Below are positions 25,940 to 35,877 of a stretch of DNA of 58,562 nt, piece by piece. The position numbers were made by a program, and so were the translations under genes. The notes under the pieces were generated by a model. That model was not told where the DNA came from. It did not search any database and worked only from the letters and a program-made list of their open reading frames with translations. Within the stretch, counting starts at the first letter, position 1. Each line of letters begins with the position of its first letter. This stretch comes from Phycisphaerales bacterium (GTDB taxonomy: Bacteria > Planctomycetota > Phycisphaerae > Phycisphaerales > UBA1924): the NCBI GenBank assembly GCA_022072615.1, contig JAJVHS010000097.1, positions 1-58,562 of the forward strand, read 5' to 3'.

Positions 25940-27537
25940 GCAGTGCCATGCACCCTGATGAAGCGACGGCGAGGCGGCTGGCGGGGCTGGCGGCGGCTCC
26001 GGCCGCGCCGCCGAACCCCGATCACGGGGACGGTTCGCTGATCGACGAGCCGGGAGTCCGGGCGCCGCTGGTGCTCGGGAACCGGTCGTTCGGCGACGTC
26101 ACCAACATCGTGTGCGGCTACATCGAGAACAAGCCGGCGCGGTGGTGGCTGCCCGCGGTGCTGTTCACCGGTTCGATCGCGGGCCTGGGCGGCCTGTTCA
26201 TCGGGTACCTGGTGATCACGGGCATCGGGACCTGGGGACTGAACAACCAGGTCGACTGGGCGTGGGACATCACCAACTTCGTGTTCTGGATCGGTATCGG
26301 CCACGCCGGGACGCTGATCTCGGCGATCCTGTGCCTGCTGAAGCAGAAGTGGCGAACGGCGATCAACCGGTCGGCCGAGGCGATGACGATCTTCGCGGTC
26401 ATCTGCGCGGCGACGTTCCCGGGCATCCACATCGGCCGCCAGTGGATGGCGTGGATGCTGTTCCCGATCCCCAACGCCAACGCGATCTGGCCCAACTTCC
26501 GGTCGCCGCTGTTGTGGGACGTGTTCGCGGTCTCGACCTACGGAACGGTGTCGCTGCTGTTCTGGTACATGGGCATGATCCCCGACCTGGCGACGCTGCG
26601 CGACCGGGCCGACGCCCGGCTCCGCCGCAACCCCAACGGCGCCACGATCCTGCCGTTCGTCCCGATCCGGATCGACCGGGTGCGGGCGTTCGTGTACGGC
26701 CTCCTGGCGGTGGGCTGGCGGTTCAGCTCGCGTCACTGGCACCGCTACGAGGCGGCCTACCTGGTGCTCGCGGGCATCTCGACGCCGCTGGTGCTCAGCG
26801 TGCACTCGATCGTGTCGTTCGACTTTGCGACCTCGATCATCCCCGGCTGGCACACGACGATCTTCCCGCCGTACTTCGTCGCGGGCGCCATCTTCGGCGG
26901 CTTTGCGATGGTGCTGCTGCTGTTGATCCCGTTCCGGATCCTGTTCCCGTACATGCGTGACCTGATCACGCTGCGGCACCTGGAGAACATGGCCAAGATC
27001 GTGCTCGCCACGGGCATGATGGTGGGCTTCGCCTACGGCATGGAGTTCTTCATCGCGTGGTACTCGGGCAGCAAGTTCGAGCAGGAGGCCTTCCTGTACA
27101 ACCGCCTGATGCCGCCGTTCCTGGTGGGCGAGGGGGAGCGCTACGCGCCGTACTGGTGGGCGTACTGGTCGATGATCGGCTGCAACGTGCTCAGCCCGCA
27201 GCTCTTCTGGTTCAAGGCGATGCGCCGCAGCCCGCTGGTGATCTTCATCGTCAGCCTGCTGGTGACGATCGGGATGTGGTTCGAGCGCTTCGTGATCATC
27301 GTGACCAGCCTGCACCGGGCGTTCCTGCCCGGCGAGTGGCACATGTTCCACCCGACGCTGGTCGACATCCTGATCTTCGTCGGGTCGTGCGGGGTGTTCC
27401 TGACGCTGTTCCTGCTCTTTGCCAGGTACCTGCCGATGTTCGCGATGGCGGAGGTGAAGGCGGTGCTCCCGCAGGCCAGCCCGCATCACGGCGAAGAACC
27501 CACGACGGCCGCCTATTCCACCACGGGAGGTCACTGA
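25936..27537 (+). CDS. actC: Alternative complex III subunit ActC, NrfD-like membrane protein
   Basis: A 533-residue polytopic protein with about ten helices of the NrfD/PsrC type. Recognisable segments are [25 protein letters not shown] (with a conserved His), [50 protein letters not shown] and [16 protein letters not shown]. It is the likely menaquinol-binding subunit. The start overlaps the actB stop (ATGA) and the gene ends directly against the actD ATG, so the genes are coupled. A 40-residue hydrophilic N-terminus precedes the first helix. Confidence 0.95.
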   Translation: MSSAMHPDEATARRLAGLAAAPAAPPNPDHGDGSLIDEPGVRAPLVLGNRSFGDVTNIVCGYIENKPARWWLPAVLFTGSIAGLGGLFIGYLVITGIGTWGLNNQVDWAWDITNFVFWIGIGHAGTLISAILCLLKQKWRTAINRSAEAMTIFAVICAATFPGIHIGRQWMAWMLFPIPNANAIWPNFRSPLLWDVFAVSTYGTVSLLFWYMGMIPDLATLRDRADARLRRNPNGATILPFVPIRIDRVRAFVYGLLAVGWRFSSRHWHRYEAAYLVLAGISTPLVLSVHSIVSFDFATSIIPGWHTTIFPPYFVAGAIFGGFAMVLLLLIPFRILFPYMRDLITLRHLENMAKIVLATGMMVGFAYGMEFFIAWYSGSKFEQEAFLYNRLMPPFLVGEGERYAPYWWAYWSMIGCNVLSPQLFWFKAMRRSPLVIFIVSLLVTIGMWFERFVIIVTSLHRAFLPGEWHMFHPTLVDILIFVGSCGVFLTLFLLFARYLPMFAMAEVKAVLPQASPHHGEEPTTAAYSTTGGH

Positions 27538-28146
27538 ATGGCTCGGCATTCAACCGGACCCATCTATACCACCGAATCGGGCGTGCCCGTCCACGGCATC
27601 GTGGCGGAGTACGCGACCGCGGCGGACGTCTACCGGGCCGCGGAGATGATCCGCGACGCGGGGTACACGCGCTGGGACGTGTACTCGCCCTTCCCGATCC
27701 ACGGGATCGATGAGGCGATGGGCATCCGCCGGACGCGGCTGCCGATCCTGATCGCGTGCATCGGGCTGACCGGCGCGGCGCTTGGGTACCTGATGCAGTA
27801 CTGGATGTCGGCGGTCGACTACCAGCTGGTGGTGCAGGGCAAGAACCCCGCGAGCTGGGAGGCGTACATCCCGATCACGTTCGAGATGGGGATCCTCTCG
27901 GCGGCGTTCACCGCGATCCTGGGCATGCTCGCGTTCAACAAGCTTCCGATGTGGAACCACCCGCTGATGCGCAAGGACCGGTTCCTGCGCGTGAGCGACG
28001 ACCGGCTCATGATCTGCATCGAGGCCTGCGACGAGAAGTTCGATCAGGAGAAGACGCGCCACCTCCTGGAGGCGGCGGGCGGGACCAACGTGGACCTGGT
28101 CGAGGAAGAGCCCGAGCCGGTGAAGGAAGAGCCGGCGGGGCACTGA
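27538..28146 (+). CDS. actD: Alternative complex III subunit ActD (DUF3341)
   Basis: A 202-residue protein with a soluble N-terminal part carrying the family segment WDVYSPFPIHGIDEAMG, then two membrane helices (about residues 65-87 and 107-128), then a soluble part and an acidic Glu-rich tail. DUF3341 proteins are the ActD subunit of alternative complex III, with a structural role next to ActC and ActF. The ATG directly follows the actC stop. Confidence 0.94.
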   Translation: MARHSTGPIYTTESGVPVHGIVAEYATAADVYRAAEMIRDAGYTRWDVYSPFPIHGIDEAMGIRRTRLPILIACIGLTGAALGYLMQYWMSAVDYQLVVQGKNPASWEAYIPITFEMGILSAAFTAILGMLAFNKLPMWNHPLMRKDRFLRVSDDRLMICIEACDEKFDQEKTRHLLEAAGGTNVDLVEEEPEPVKEEPAGH

Positions 28147-28223
28147 GACGCGTGGCGTGGGCGAAGGGTCGGGCGTCGGGTTTGGCTGCAAGTTGATCGG
28201 GCAACGGGTAGACGGAAGAAGCG

Positions 28224-29102
28224 ATGACCAAGAGCAACTCACAAGCAGGACGGGTGGTGGCGGCGGGAACGGCGGTGCTCGCGTGCATCGTCGGCGCCGC
28301 CGCGCTGACCGGCTGCCGCGGCGGTCGCGACGACCAGCCGCCGCGCCAGTTCTTCCCCGACCTGGACGACCAAATGAAGTGGAAGCCGCAGGAGGCGACG
28401 CAGTTCTTCGCCGACGGCCGGACGATGCGCCGGCCGGTGGCGGGTTCGGTGCCGTTCGGCGTGGCCAGCTTCTACGCGGGCGAGCAGCAGCTCGAGACCA
28501 CGATGCCCTGGGCGCGGCCGTGGATGGAGAAGCGGACGGACTTCCTCAAGGCCGACGACCGCTTCTACACGGGCAAGGACGAGTCGGGCGCGTACCTGGA
28601 CCGGATGCCGGTGGCGGTGACGCGGCCGATGCTCGAACTGGGCAAGGCCAAGTACGACATCTACTGCGCGGCGTGCCACGGGTACCTGGGCGACGGCCTG
28701 GGGATGGTGGGCCGGAACTGGTCGTACGCCCTGCCGTCGTACCACGATCCCAAGTACATGCCCGGCGCGATGGAAGACGTCATCGACGAGGCGACCAAGC
28801 AGCCTCGCAAGCAGAAGGCGCGGACCGGCCAGGACGGGTACCTGTTCACGGTCGCGAGGTACGGCGTGTTCGACGCGACGGGCGCGAACAAGATGCCGGG
28901 CTACTGGCACGCGTTGTCCGAGCGTGAGAGCTGGGCGGTGGTCGCGTACATCCGGGCGCTGCAGGAGGCCCGGAACGTCAGCATCAACGACCCGGCGATC
29001 TCGCAGTCGCAGCGCGAGACGCTGCTGCGGACCAAGCCGGCGCCCGCGCCGGCCCCGGCGACGCCCGCCCCGACGACCCCCAGCACCGGAGGTCAGCAGT
29101 GA
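28224..29102 (+). CDS. actE: Alternative complex III subunit ActE, monoheme cytochrome c lipoprotein
   Basis: A 292-residue protein with a lipoprotein-type leader (ALTGC near residue 31). A single class I heme site YCAACHG lies at 148-152 and a Met ligand candidate in NKMPGYW about 70 residues later. ActE is the monoheme subunit of ACIII that hands electrons to the terminal oxidase. The C-terminal 25 residues are Ala/Pro repeats. Its stop overlaps the GTG start of actF. The segment PFGVASFYAGEQQLETTMP is typical of the family. Confidence 0.93.
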   Translation: MTKSNSQAGRVVAAGTAVLACIVGAAALTGCRGGRDDQPPRQFFPDLDDQMKWKPQEATQFFADGRTMRRPVAGSVPFGVASFYAGEQQLETTMPWARPWMEKRTDFLKADDRFYTGKDESGAYLDRMPVAVTRPMLELGKAKYDIYCAACHGYLGDGLGMVGRNWSYALPSYHDPKYMPGAMEDVIDEATKQPRKQKARTGQDGYLFTVARYGVFDATGANKMPGYWHALSERESWAVVAYIRALQEARNVSINDPAISQSQRETLLRTKPAPAPAPATPAPTTPSTGGQQ

Positions 29103-30409
29103 CCAGCGTTCACACTCATCTTCACGGATCGGTCGGCGGCGATCACGACCATCACGGTCCGGACCGGGCCTTCCTGCTCCGCAGCGAGAACATCACGCTG
29201 GCCCCCGGCGCGGGCAAGGGGATCTCGACGGCGCTGCTGGGCGCGGGCGTGATCGGGATCGTGCTCGCGGGGATCGGGTCGACGATGATCGGCCCGCTGG
29301 GCAAGGCGCACGCGCTGGCGTCGATCCACGTTGGCGTGATGGCGTGCCTGGCGATGGTCCTGGGCAACCTGTGGTACGTGCTGCTGCAGTCGCTGGTCCG
29401 GGCCGGCTGGAGCGCGACGATCCGCCGCCAGCAGGAGAACGTCGCGACGCTGGTGCCGCTGGTGGGCCTGGGCGTGATCGGCGTGCTCATCGCCGACCTG
29501 CTGCTGGGTCATCCGCTGTTCACGTGGATGAACAAATACCAGGGCGATTACATCCTGGAGGGGAAGGCGGCGTGGCTGAACGCACCGTTCTTCTACCTGC
29601 GGGTGATCGTGTACATCCTGATCTGGACGATGCTGGCGCGGCGCATGGCCAGGCTCAGCCTCGAGCAGGACCGGACGGGCGACAAGTGGCTGAGCGCGGC
29701 CGCGGGCAAGACCAGCGCGTGGGGGATGCTGGTGTTCGCGCTGTCGGTGGCGTTCGCGGCGTTCGACCTCCTGATGTCGACCGACTTCCGCTTCTTCAGC
29801 ACGATGTGGGGCGTGTACTACTTCGCGGGCTCGGCGTACTCGGGGATCGCGGTGTGCATCCTGGTCACCGCGATGCTGCGGCGGGCCGGGAAGCTCGAGG
29901 GCGTGGTGACCGACGAGCACAACCACGACATGGGCAAGTTCCTGTTCGCCTTCACCGTCTTCTGGGCGTATATCGGCTTCAGCCAGTACTTCCTGATCTG
30001 GTACAGCAACATCCCTGAAGAGACGGCGTACATGCTGGCCCGCAAGCAGGGCGGGTGGCAGGTGATCTTCTACGTGATGGCGTTCGGGCACTTCCTGGCC
30101 CCGTTCATCCTCATGCTCTTCCGGCCGCTCAAGAAGCGCCCGGTCCCGCTGATCATCATGTCGTTGTGGGCGATCCTGATGCACCTGGTGGACATCTTCT
30201 GGATCGTCCGGCCCATGGTGTACTCGGGCCAGCCCGGTCACACGACCGACACGATCGGCCTGGGTGGGCTGTGGGTGGACGTGGTGGCGATCGGCGGCGT
30301 GGTCGCGGTGTTCGCGGCCCTGGTGATCCGGAAAGTGGCCTCGGGGCCGCTGGTCGCGGTCAACGATCCGTACATGAACCAGTCGCTCGAGCACAAGAAT
30401 TACGTCTGA
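29099..30409 (+). CDS. actF: Alternative complex III subunit ActF, NrfD-like membrane protein
   Basis: A 436-residue protein with about ten membrane helices and a His-rich N-terminus. Segments such as ASIHVGVMACLAMVLGNLWYV, GDYILEGKAAWLNAPFFYLR, RFFSTMWGVYYFAG and FWAYIGFSQYFLIWYSNIPEET match the ActF subunit, the second NrfD-type member of the complex. It is thought to shape the membrane domain and may provide a proton path. The GTG start overlaps the actE stop. It completes the actABCDEF set in canonical order. Confidence 0.94.
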   Translation: MTSVHTHLHGSVGGDHDHHGPDRAFLLRSENITLAPGAGKGISTALLGAGVIGIVLAGIGSTMIGPLGKAHALASIHVGVMACLAMVLGNLWYVLLQSLVRAGWSATIRRQQENVATLVPLVGLGVIGVLIADLLLGHPLFTWMNKYQGDYILEGKAAWLNAPFFYLRVIVYILIWTMLARRMARLSLEQDRTGDKWLSAAAGKTSAWGMLVFALSVAFAAFDLLMSTDFRFFSTMWGVYYFAGSAYSGIAVCILVTAMLRRAGKLEGVVTDEHNHDMGKFLFAFTVFWAYIGFSQYFLIWYSNIPEETAYMLARKQGGWQVIFYVMAFGHFLAPFILMLFRPLKKRPVPLIIMSLWAILMHLVDIFWIVRPMVYSGQPGHTTDTIGLGGLWVDVVAIGGVVAVFAALVIRKVASGPLVAVNDPYMNQSLEHKNYV

Positions 30410-30494
30410 TTCGAACCGGCCCTGAGACGACCCGGCCCGGCCCCGGAGCCCGGCGGGTGACGAACAACGACGCGGTGATGGCGAGGAAACGGCG

Positions 30495-30953
30495 ATGACA
30501 GCAGCTCACCAACAACACGGCGCGGGACACGGGCACGCCCCGCACGAGATCCCGGTCGAGCACGAACCGGCCGATTCGTGGCACCACCACGACCTGAGCG
30601 CCGAGGGCATGCCCCAGCGCGAGCACGCGTCGGTCGCGAACCCGTTCGCGCTGGCGGTGACCTTCGTCGTTCTCTCGGTCGTCACCATCGGCCTGGTCGC
30701 GATCGTCGCGGTCTACTACTACCAGCAGGTGACGGGGTCGGGCGGCCTGGTCCAGCAGCAGGACAAGGAAGCCACCCTCCGCCTCGCCGCGGAGTCGCAG
30801 GCGTACGCGCAGGAGGCGGAGCGGGCGCTTGGGAGCTCCGACTGGGTCAACCCCGGTAAGGACCTGGTCTCGATCCCGCTCGACGCGGCCTTCGACCGCG
30901 TGATCCAGAAGTACTCGCAAGGTTCCACGGAGGGCCCGGCGGCGGCGCGGTGA
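30495..30953 (+). CDS. Small single-helix membrane protein of the ACIII-oxidase operon
   Basis: A 152-residue protein I do not recognise by name. It has a His-rich N-terminus (about 11 His in the first 50 residues), one membrane helix at about 51-75, and a soluble helical C-terminal part that would face the periplasm. GAGGAAA precedes the ATG. It lies between actF and sco and its stop overlaps the sco start, so it is fixed in the operon. The His-rich end could bind copper or another metal for oxidase assembly, or the protein could be an extra ACIII subunit; both are guesses from position. Confidence 0.8.
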   Translation: MTAAHQQHGAGHGHAPHEIPVEHEPADSWHHHDLSAEGMPQREHASVANPFALAVTFVVLSVVTIGLVAIVAVYYYQQVTGSGGLVQQQDKEATLRLAAESQAYAQEAERALGSSDWVNPGKDLVSIPLDAAFDRVIQKYSQGSTEGPAAAR

Positions 30954-31912
30954 AGCAGGTGTTCGGACGAACCTTCCAGTTCCGTTTGCTGTTGACGGCG
31001 CTCGGCGTCGTGGCGATGGCGTGCGCCCCGGCGATGGGCCAGGAGGGCAAGCTCCCCCGCCAGGTCGAGGGGCTGGAGGTGGAGGAGCACGTCGGCGCCA
31101 CGCTCCCGCTGGAGCTGCAGTTCGAGACCGCCGACGGGCGCAAGGTCTCGCTCGGGGATTACTTCCCGGCCGCGACCGGCCGCGTGAAGGCGGGCGAACT
31201 GCCCAAGCCGGCGGTGATCTTCGTGGGGTACTACAGCTGCCCGGTCGTGTGCCCGGTGGTGCAGGACAAGTTCGTCGAGTCGCTCAACTCGGTGGACATG
31301 ACGGCGGGCAAGGACTTCAACTTCCTGGTGTTCAGCTTCAACCCCGACGACCTTCCCGCGTCGGCAAAGGGCGCCCGGGACCGAGCGCTGTCGCGGTACG
31401 TCCGAGCGGGCACGCCGGAGGTGGACTCGGGGTTCGTGTACCACGCCGGGGCCGTTGAATCGACGCGGCAGCTTGCAAACGCGCTGGGGTTCCCGTACCG
31501 CAAGGTCGAGAACGGGGAGTACTCGCACCCGGTGGCGCTGTTCGTGATCTCTCCCGAGGGCGTGATCTCGCGGTACATCTACGGCTTTGATTACCCGGCC
31601 ACGCAGGTGAAGCTGGCGCTGCTGGACGCCAGCGACGGGAAGCTGGCTCGGACGATCGGCGACCGCTTCATGTTCTACTGCTACACGTACGACTCCAGCC
31701 GCGGCAAGTACACGATCCAGGCGATTCAGGTGATGAAGCTCGGGGGCGCGCTCACGGTGGTCGCGGTGGCGGCACTGGTGGGCGGCCTGCGTCTTTCGGA
31801 ATATCTCAGGAACAGGTCGCGAGCCAGGGCCGGAGCGGCGCCGACGGGAATGTCGACCGACGGCGGCAGGCGGGCGAGCGGCGGACCTTCTGCGACGGGA
31901 CCAGCGGCATGA
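30950..31912 (+). CDS. sco: SCO1/SenC copper chaperone for cytochrome oxidase
   Basis: A 320-residue protein with a signal peptide (ends MGQ), a thioredoxin-like SCO domain and a C-terminal membrane helix (about residues 262-281). The copper site is complete: SCPVVCP with Cys97 and Cys101, and His193 in EYSHPVALF. SCO proteins deliver copper to the CuA centre of oxidase subunit II, whose gene follows directly with a 4-base overlap. A C-terminal anchor with a cleaved N-terminus is less common than the usual N-terminal anchor. GTG start overlaps the preceding stop. Confidence 0.93.
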   Translation: MKQVFGRTFQFRLLLTALGVVAMACAPAMGQEGKLPRQVEGLEVEEHVGATLPLELQFETADGRKVSLGDYFPAATGRVKAGELPKPAVIFVGYYSCPVVCPVVQDKFVESLNSVDMTAGKDFNFLVFSFNPDDLPASAKGARDRALSRYVRAGTPEVDSGFVYHAGAVESTRQLANALGFPYRKVENGEYSHPVALFVISPEGVISRYIYGFDYPATQVKLALLDASDGKLARTIGDRFMFYCYTYDSSRGKYTIQAIQVMKLGGALTVVAVAALVGGLRLSEYLRNRSRARAGAAPTGMSTDGGRRASGGPSATGPAA

Positions 31913-32985
31913 CGACGGACTTTTTCAGCAACCTGACGGTCGCGGACGCGGCCCACGAGTACATCTTCCACCGCGAGGGGATGGGCGCGGTGGCGACGGC
32001 CAACGGCGTGGAAGCGACCGACAGCATCTTCATGTTCATCTTCTGGATCTCGACGGTGGTCTTCGTGGCGCTGATGGGCGCGATGGTGTACTGGACCTTC
32101 AAGTACCGCCGACGTCCCGGGACGATCGCCCAGGCGAGCCCGTCGCACAACACGATCCTTGAGCTGGCGTGGAGCATCGTCCCGCTGGGTTTCTTCGTGT
32201 ATATGTTCTTCGAGGGGTTCCACGGCTACATCTCGCGGCTGGTCATCCCGCCAGACGCGATCCAGCTGCAGCTGGTGGGCCGCAAGTGGAGCTGGTCGGT
32301 CACCTACCCCAACGGGGCCGAGACGCCGGTGCAGCAGAAGGTGGGGGCGTCCAACGTCCCGGTGTTCTACGTCCCCGAGGACAAGCCGGTGATGTTCCGC
32401 ATGGTGAGCGCGGACGTGATGCACGCGTTCTGGGTGCCGGACTTCCGGACCAAGATGGACGTGCTGCCCAACCGGTACACCGCGTACTGGTTCAAGCCCG
32501 AGCGGCTCGACGTCAGCTCGACGGGCACGCTGGAGGACGGGACCAGGTACCGCGATCACTTCGTGTTCTGCGCCGAGTACTGCGGCGACATGCACTCGGA
32601 GATGGCGGCGATCATCCGCGTCGTGCCCGAGGCGCACTACCTGGCCACGATCACCAAGTGGAACGACGCCGTCGATCCCGTCGAGCTCGGCCGGCGCCAG
32701 TGGGCCGCCAAGTGCGCCTCGTGCCACACGGTGGACGGGGGCGCGAACACCGGTCCGACATGGAAGGGCCTCTTCGGCCGCGGTCACTCGTTCACCGACG
32801 GCTCCTCGTACACGCCGGAGCAGATGTCCAACCCCGAGTTCTTCGCCAACTACATCCGTGAGTCGATCGTCGATCCGGGCAAGCGGGTCGTCGCCGGCTA
32901 CCCCAACCAGATGCCCCCCATGGGCGGCCAGCTGACCGAGGCGCAGATCAACGGCATCATCGAGTACATCAAGACCTTGAAGTAG
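31909..32985 (+). CDS. coxB: Cytochrome c oxidase subunit II with fused cytochrome c domain (caa3 type)
   Basis: A 358-residue protein with two membrane helices (about 40-62 and 82-103), then the CuA cupredoxin domain with FCAEYCGDMHSEM (Cys221, Glu223, Cys225, His229, Met232) and an upstream His in VMHAFWVP. It ends in a class I cytochrome c domain with CASCH at 269-273 and Met ligand candidates in NQMPPM. This defines a caa3 oxidase, which can accept electrons directly from ACIII without a soluble cytochrome c. The ATG overlaps the sco stop. Confidence 0.95.
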   Translation: MTTDFFSNLTVADAAHEYIFHREGMGAVATANGVEATDSIFMFIFWISTVVFVALMGAMVYWTFKYRRRPGTIAQASPSHNTILELAWSIVPLGFFVYMFFEGFHGYISRLVIPPDAIQLQLVGRKWSWSVTYPNGAETPVQQKVGASNVPVFYVPEDKPVMFRMVSADVMHAFWVPDFRTKMDVLPNRYTAYWFKPERLDVSSTGTLEDGTRYRDHFVFCAEYCGDMHSEMAAIIRVVPEAHYLATITKWNDAVDPVELGRRQWAAKCASCHTVDGGANTGPTWKGLFGRGHSFTDGSSYTPEQMSNPEFFANYIRESIVDPGKRVVAGYPNQMPPMGGQLTEAQINGIIEYIKTLK

Positions 32986-33111
32986 AGCGGTCGCGAGCGT
33001 GAGGGGCAGGGACGCCGGGAACAGGCCGCGGCCGACCCCGGGCGGGTGAAGGAAGAAGCAGTCAAACGGGCCGCGGAGCACGGGCCCGATCACGAGCGAA
33101 CGGAGCGGATC

Positions 33112-34953
33112 ATGGCGAGCATCGACAACCGCAACGCCAACACCATCGGAGCGGCCGCCGGCCACGGGCACGGCGGCGGTCACCACGACGAGGGCAGCTA
33201 TCTGTCCTCGCGCGGCGGCCTGATCGCCACGATCTGGGACTGGGCGACCACGATCGATCACAAGAAGATCGGTGTGATGTACCTCTCGGCCGTGCTCATG
33301 ATGTTCTTCTTCGGCGGCGTGGCGGCCCTGGCCGTCCGCACCGAGCTGCTCGAACCCGTGCGCAACCCCTCCGAGGGCGTCGTGACCGGCCAGTGGCTGG
33401 GATCGTTCCTGGGGGTCGAGTCGACCAACATCGCCAAGAACAACCAGCACTACAACCGCGTGTTCACGCTGCACGGGGCGATCATGGTGTTCATGGTCAT
33501 CATCCCCAGCGTGCCCGCGGCGCTTGGCAACTTCTTCATCCCGATTCTCATCGGCGCCAAGGACGTGGCCTTCCCGCGGCTGAACCTGCTCTCGTGGTAC
33601 ATCTACGTCACGGGGTCGATATTCGGCGTGCTGGCCATCCTGCTGGGCGGCGTCGACACGGGGTGGACGTTCTACACGCCCTATTCAACCACCACGGACG
33701 CCGACCAGATGCGCGTCGTCTACATGGTGCTCGCGGCGTTCATCCTGGGCTTCAGCTCGATCCTGACGGGCCTGAACTTCGTGGTCACCGTCCACAAGCT
33801 GCGTGCGCCGGGCATGGGCTGGTTCGACATGCCGCTGTTCGTGTGGGCGGTCTACGCGACCTCGATCCTGCAGGTCCTGGCGACGCCGGTGATCGGGATC
33901 ACGCTGCTGCTGCTGATCTTCGAGCGGCTCTTCCGGGTGGGCATCTTCGACCCGGGGCTGGGCGGCGACCCCGTGCTCTTCCAGCACTTCTTCTGGTTCT
34001 ACAGCCACCCCGTGGTGTACGTGATGATCCTGCCGGGCATGGCGATCATCAACGAGATCATCCCGGTCCACGCCCACAAGAAGATCTTCGGGTACCGGTC
34101 GATGGCCTTCGCCTCGCTGGGCATCGCGGCGGTCTCCTTCCTGGTGTGGGGCCACCACATGTTCACCTCCGAGGGCGAGCTGGCGGCGACGGTCTTCAGC
34201 GCCCTGACCTTCCTGGTCGCCGTCCCGACCGCGGTGAAGGTGTTCAACTGGGTGGGCACGCTCTACAAGGGGTCGATCTCCATGACCCCGCCCATGGTCT
34301 ACGCCCTGATGTTCCTGTTCCTGTTCACGATCGGCGGGCTGACCGGCCTGCCGCTGGCGACGCTGTCGACCGACATGCACCTGCACGACAGCTACTTCGT
34401 GGTGGCGCACTTCCACTACGTCATGATGGGCGGGACGATCATCGCGTTCGTCGGCGGACTCCACCACTGGTGGCCGAAGATGTTCGGCAGGATGTACAAC
34501 AACCGCGCGGCGATCATCTTCGCGCTGGTCCAGTTCGTCGGGTTCAACGTCACCTTCTTCACGCAGTTCGTGCTGGGCACCCGCGGCATGCCGCGGCGGT
34601 ACGCGTCGTACGTGGACGAGTTCCAGCTCCTGCACCAGATCTCGACGGTCGGGTCGTACATCCTGGCGGTCGGGTTCACGGGGAGCCTGGCGGTCTTCGT
34701 CCACTCGCTCCTGGCCGGCAAGAAGGCGCCCCAGAACCCCTGGGGCGGCCTGACCCTCGAGTGGCACATCGAGAGCCCGCCCACGACCCACAACTTCCAC
34801 AAGGAGCCGATCGTGCACCACGGCCCGTACGACTTCGACACGGTGCTCCCGCCCGGCTGGGACCCCGAGGACTACCCCGTGCCCAACGCGCGCGAGCAGG
34901 CCGCGGCGTACGCGCGGGCGGCGCACTCGCACGTCGGACACGAGAAGCACTGA
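33112..34953 (+). CDS. coxA: Cytochrome c oxidase subunit I, A2-type
   Basis: A 613-residue protein with 12 or more helices. Heme and copper ligands are visible: FTLHGAIMVF (low-spin heme His), SHPVVY with His299 and the cross-linking Tyr303, GHHMFT with the two other CuB histidines, and AHFHYVMMG with the heme a and a3 histidines. The motif is YSHP (Tyr297-Ser298), which replaces the D-channel Glu and marks the A2 subclass. K-channel residues appear in VKVFNWVGTLYKGSI. ATG 33112 is preferred to GTG 33046 because GGAG precedes it closely. N-terminus is His/Gly-rich. Confidence 0.95.
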   Translation: MASIDNRNANTIGAAAGHGHGGGHHDEGSYLSSRGGLIATIWDWATTIDHKKIGVMYLSAVLMMFFFGGVAALAVRTELLEPVRNPSEGVVTGQWLGSFLGVESTNIAKNNQHYNRVFTLHGAIMVFMVIIPSVPAALGNFFIPILIGAKDVAFPRLNLLSWYIYVTGSIFGVLAILLGGVDTGWTFYTPYSTTTDADQMRVVYMVLAAFILGFSSILTGLNFVVTVHKLRAPGMGWFDMPLFVWAVYATSILQVLATPVIGITLLLLIFERLFRVGIFDPGLGGDPVLFQHFFWFYSHPVVYVMILPGMAIINEIIPVHAHKKIFGYRSMAFASLGIAAVSFLVWGHHMFTSEGELAATVFSALTFLVAVPTAVKVFNWVGTLYKGSISMTPPMVYALMFLFLFTIGGLTGLPLATLSTDMHLHDSYFVVAHFHYVMMGGTIIAFVGGLHHWWPKMFGRMYNNRAAIIFALVQFVGFNVTFFTQFVLGTRGMPRRYASYVDEFQLLHQISTVGSYILAVGFTGSLAVFVHSLLAGKKAPQNPWGGLTLEWHIESPPTTHNFHKEPIVHHGPYDFDTVLPPGWDPEDYPVPNAREQAAAYARAAHSHVGHEKH

Positions 34954-35012
34954 GCAGCACGGCTAACTGATGGCGGCCGGCCGGCCGCCGGACCGATCGA
35001 GGGCATGACCCG

Positions 35013-35801
35013 ATGACGACAGTTCCGATCCACGACGCAGCCTCCCACGGAACGACCAAGAAGGTCGTCACGTGGCGGGAGTACAAGGCCGCTCAGCACT
35101 TCCGCAACAAGGAGGAAGAGTTCGACGGGGTGAAGCTGGGCATGTGGCTCTTCCTGGCGACGGAAGTGCTGCTGTTCTCCGGCCTCTTCTGCGCGTACAC
35201 GATCTTCCGGTTGCTCTACCCCCAGGCGTTTGCAAACGGGTCGTCGTACCTCGACTGGCGGTGGGGCGGGTTCAACACCGTCGTGCTGCTCATCTCCAGC
35301 TACACCATGGCGGCGAGCATCCGGTGGGTGCAGCTCCAGCAGTACGCCCGGGCCCAGGCCAACCTGCTCTTCACCATCGGCTGCGGCGGGCTGTTCGTGC
35401 TCATCAAGTTCCTCTTCGAGTACACGCCCAAGTGGTCGGGCTGGTTCTTCTTCCTCGACCCCGCGCTCAGCCACTACCCCGATTCGGGCCAGCGCGCCCT
35501 CGGCGGGCTCTTCCATTTCGTCGACGGGTACGGCGGCAAGCGGCCCGGCGAGCTCTTCAGCTACGCGTTCTCCTCCGACCCCTACGAGCACCTGTGGTGG
35601 AGCGTGTACTACTCGGCGACGGGCATCCACGCCACGCACGTGCTGATCGGCATGGGCCTGATCTTCTGGGTGTACCTGCGGGTGCGCAAGGGCATGTACG
35701 GTCCGACCCACTACACCGGCGTCGAAATGGCCGGCCTCTACTGGCACCTGGTGGACCTGATCTGGATCTTCCTCTTCCCCCTGCTGTACCTGATCCACTG
35801 A
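35013..35801 (+). CDS. coxC: Cytochrome c oxidase subunit III
   Basis: A 262-residue protein with about seven helices. Typical stretches are KLGMWLFLATEVLLFSGLF with the conserved Glu, TVVLLISSYTMAASI, YYSATGIHATHVLIGMG with the subunit III His pair, and MAGLYWHLVDLIWIFLFPLLYLIH at the C-terminus. An insertion of about 45 residues (PKWSGWFFFLD to SSDPYEH) separates the fourth and fifth helices. It stabilises subunit I in the membrane. It lies 59 bases after coxA. Confidence 0.94.
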   Translation: MTTVPIHDAASHGTTKKVVTWREYKAAQHFRNKEEEFDGVKLGMWLFLATEVLLFSGLFCAYTIFRLLYPQAFANGSSYLDWRWGGFNTVVLLISSYTMAASIRWVQLQQYARAQANLLFTIGCGGLFVLIKFLFEYTPKWSGWFFFLDPALSHYPDSGQRALGGLFHFVDGYGGKRPGELFSYAFSSDPYEHLWWSVYYSATGIHATHVLIGMGLIFWVYLRVRKGMYGPTHYTGVEMAGLYWHLVDLIWIFLFPLLYLIH

Positions 35802-35877
35802 GCACGGCGCGGGAGCGGCGTCGGCGGTCGAACTGACGGATTGAGCACCGGGCCCAGGGGCCCTGTGAAAGGCGAGC

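Noticed and set aside
34970..34998. Palindromic GGCCGGCCGGCCGCC between coxA and coxC as an operator or terminator
   Set aside because: Simple GC palindrome without T-tract; such words are expected at this base composition.
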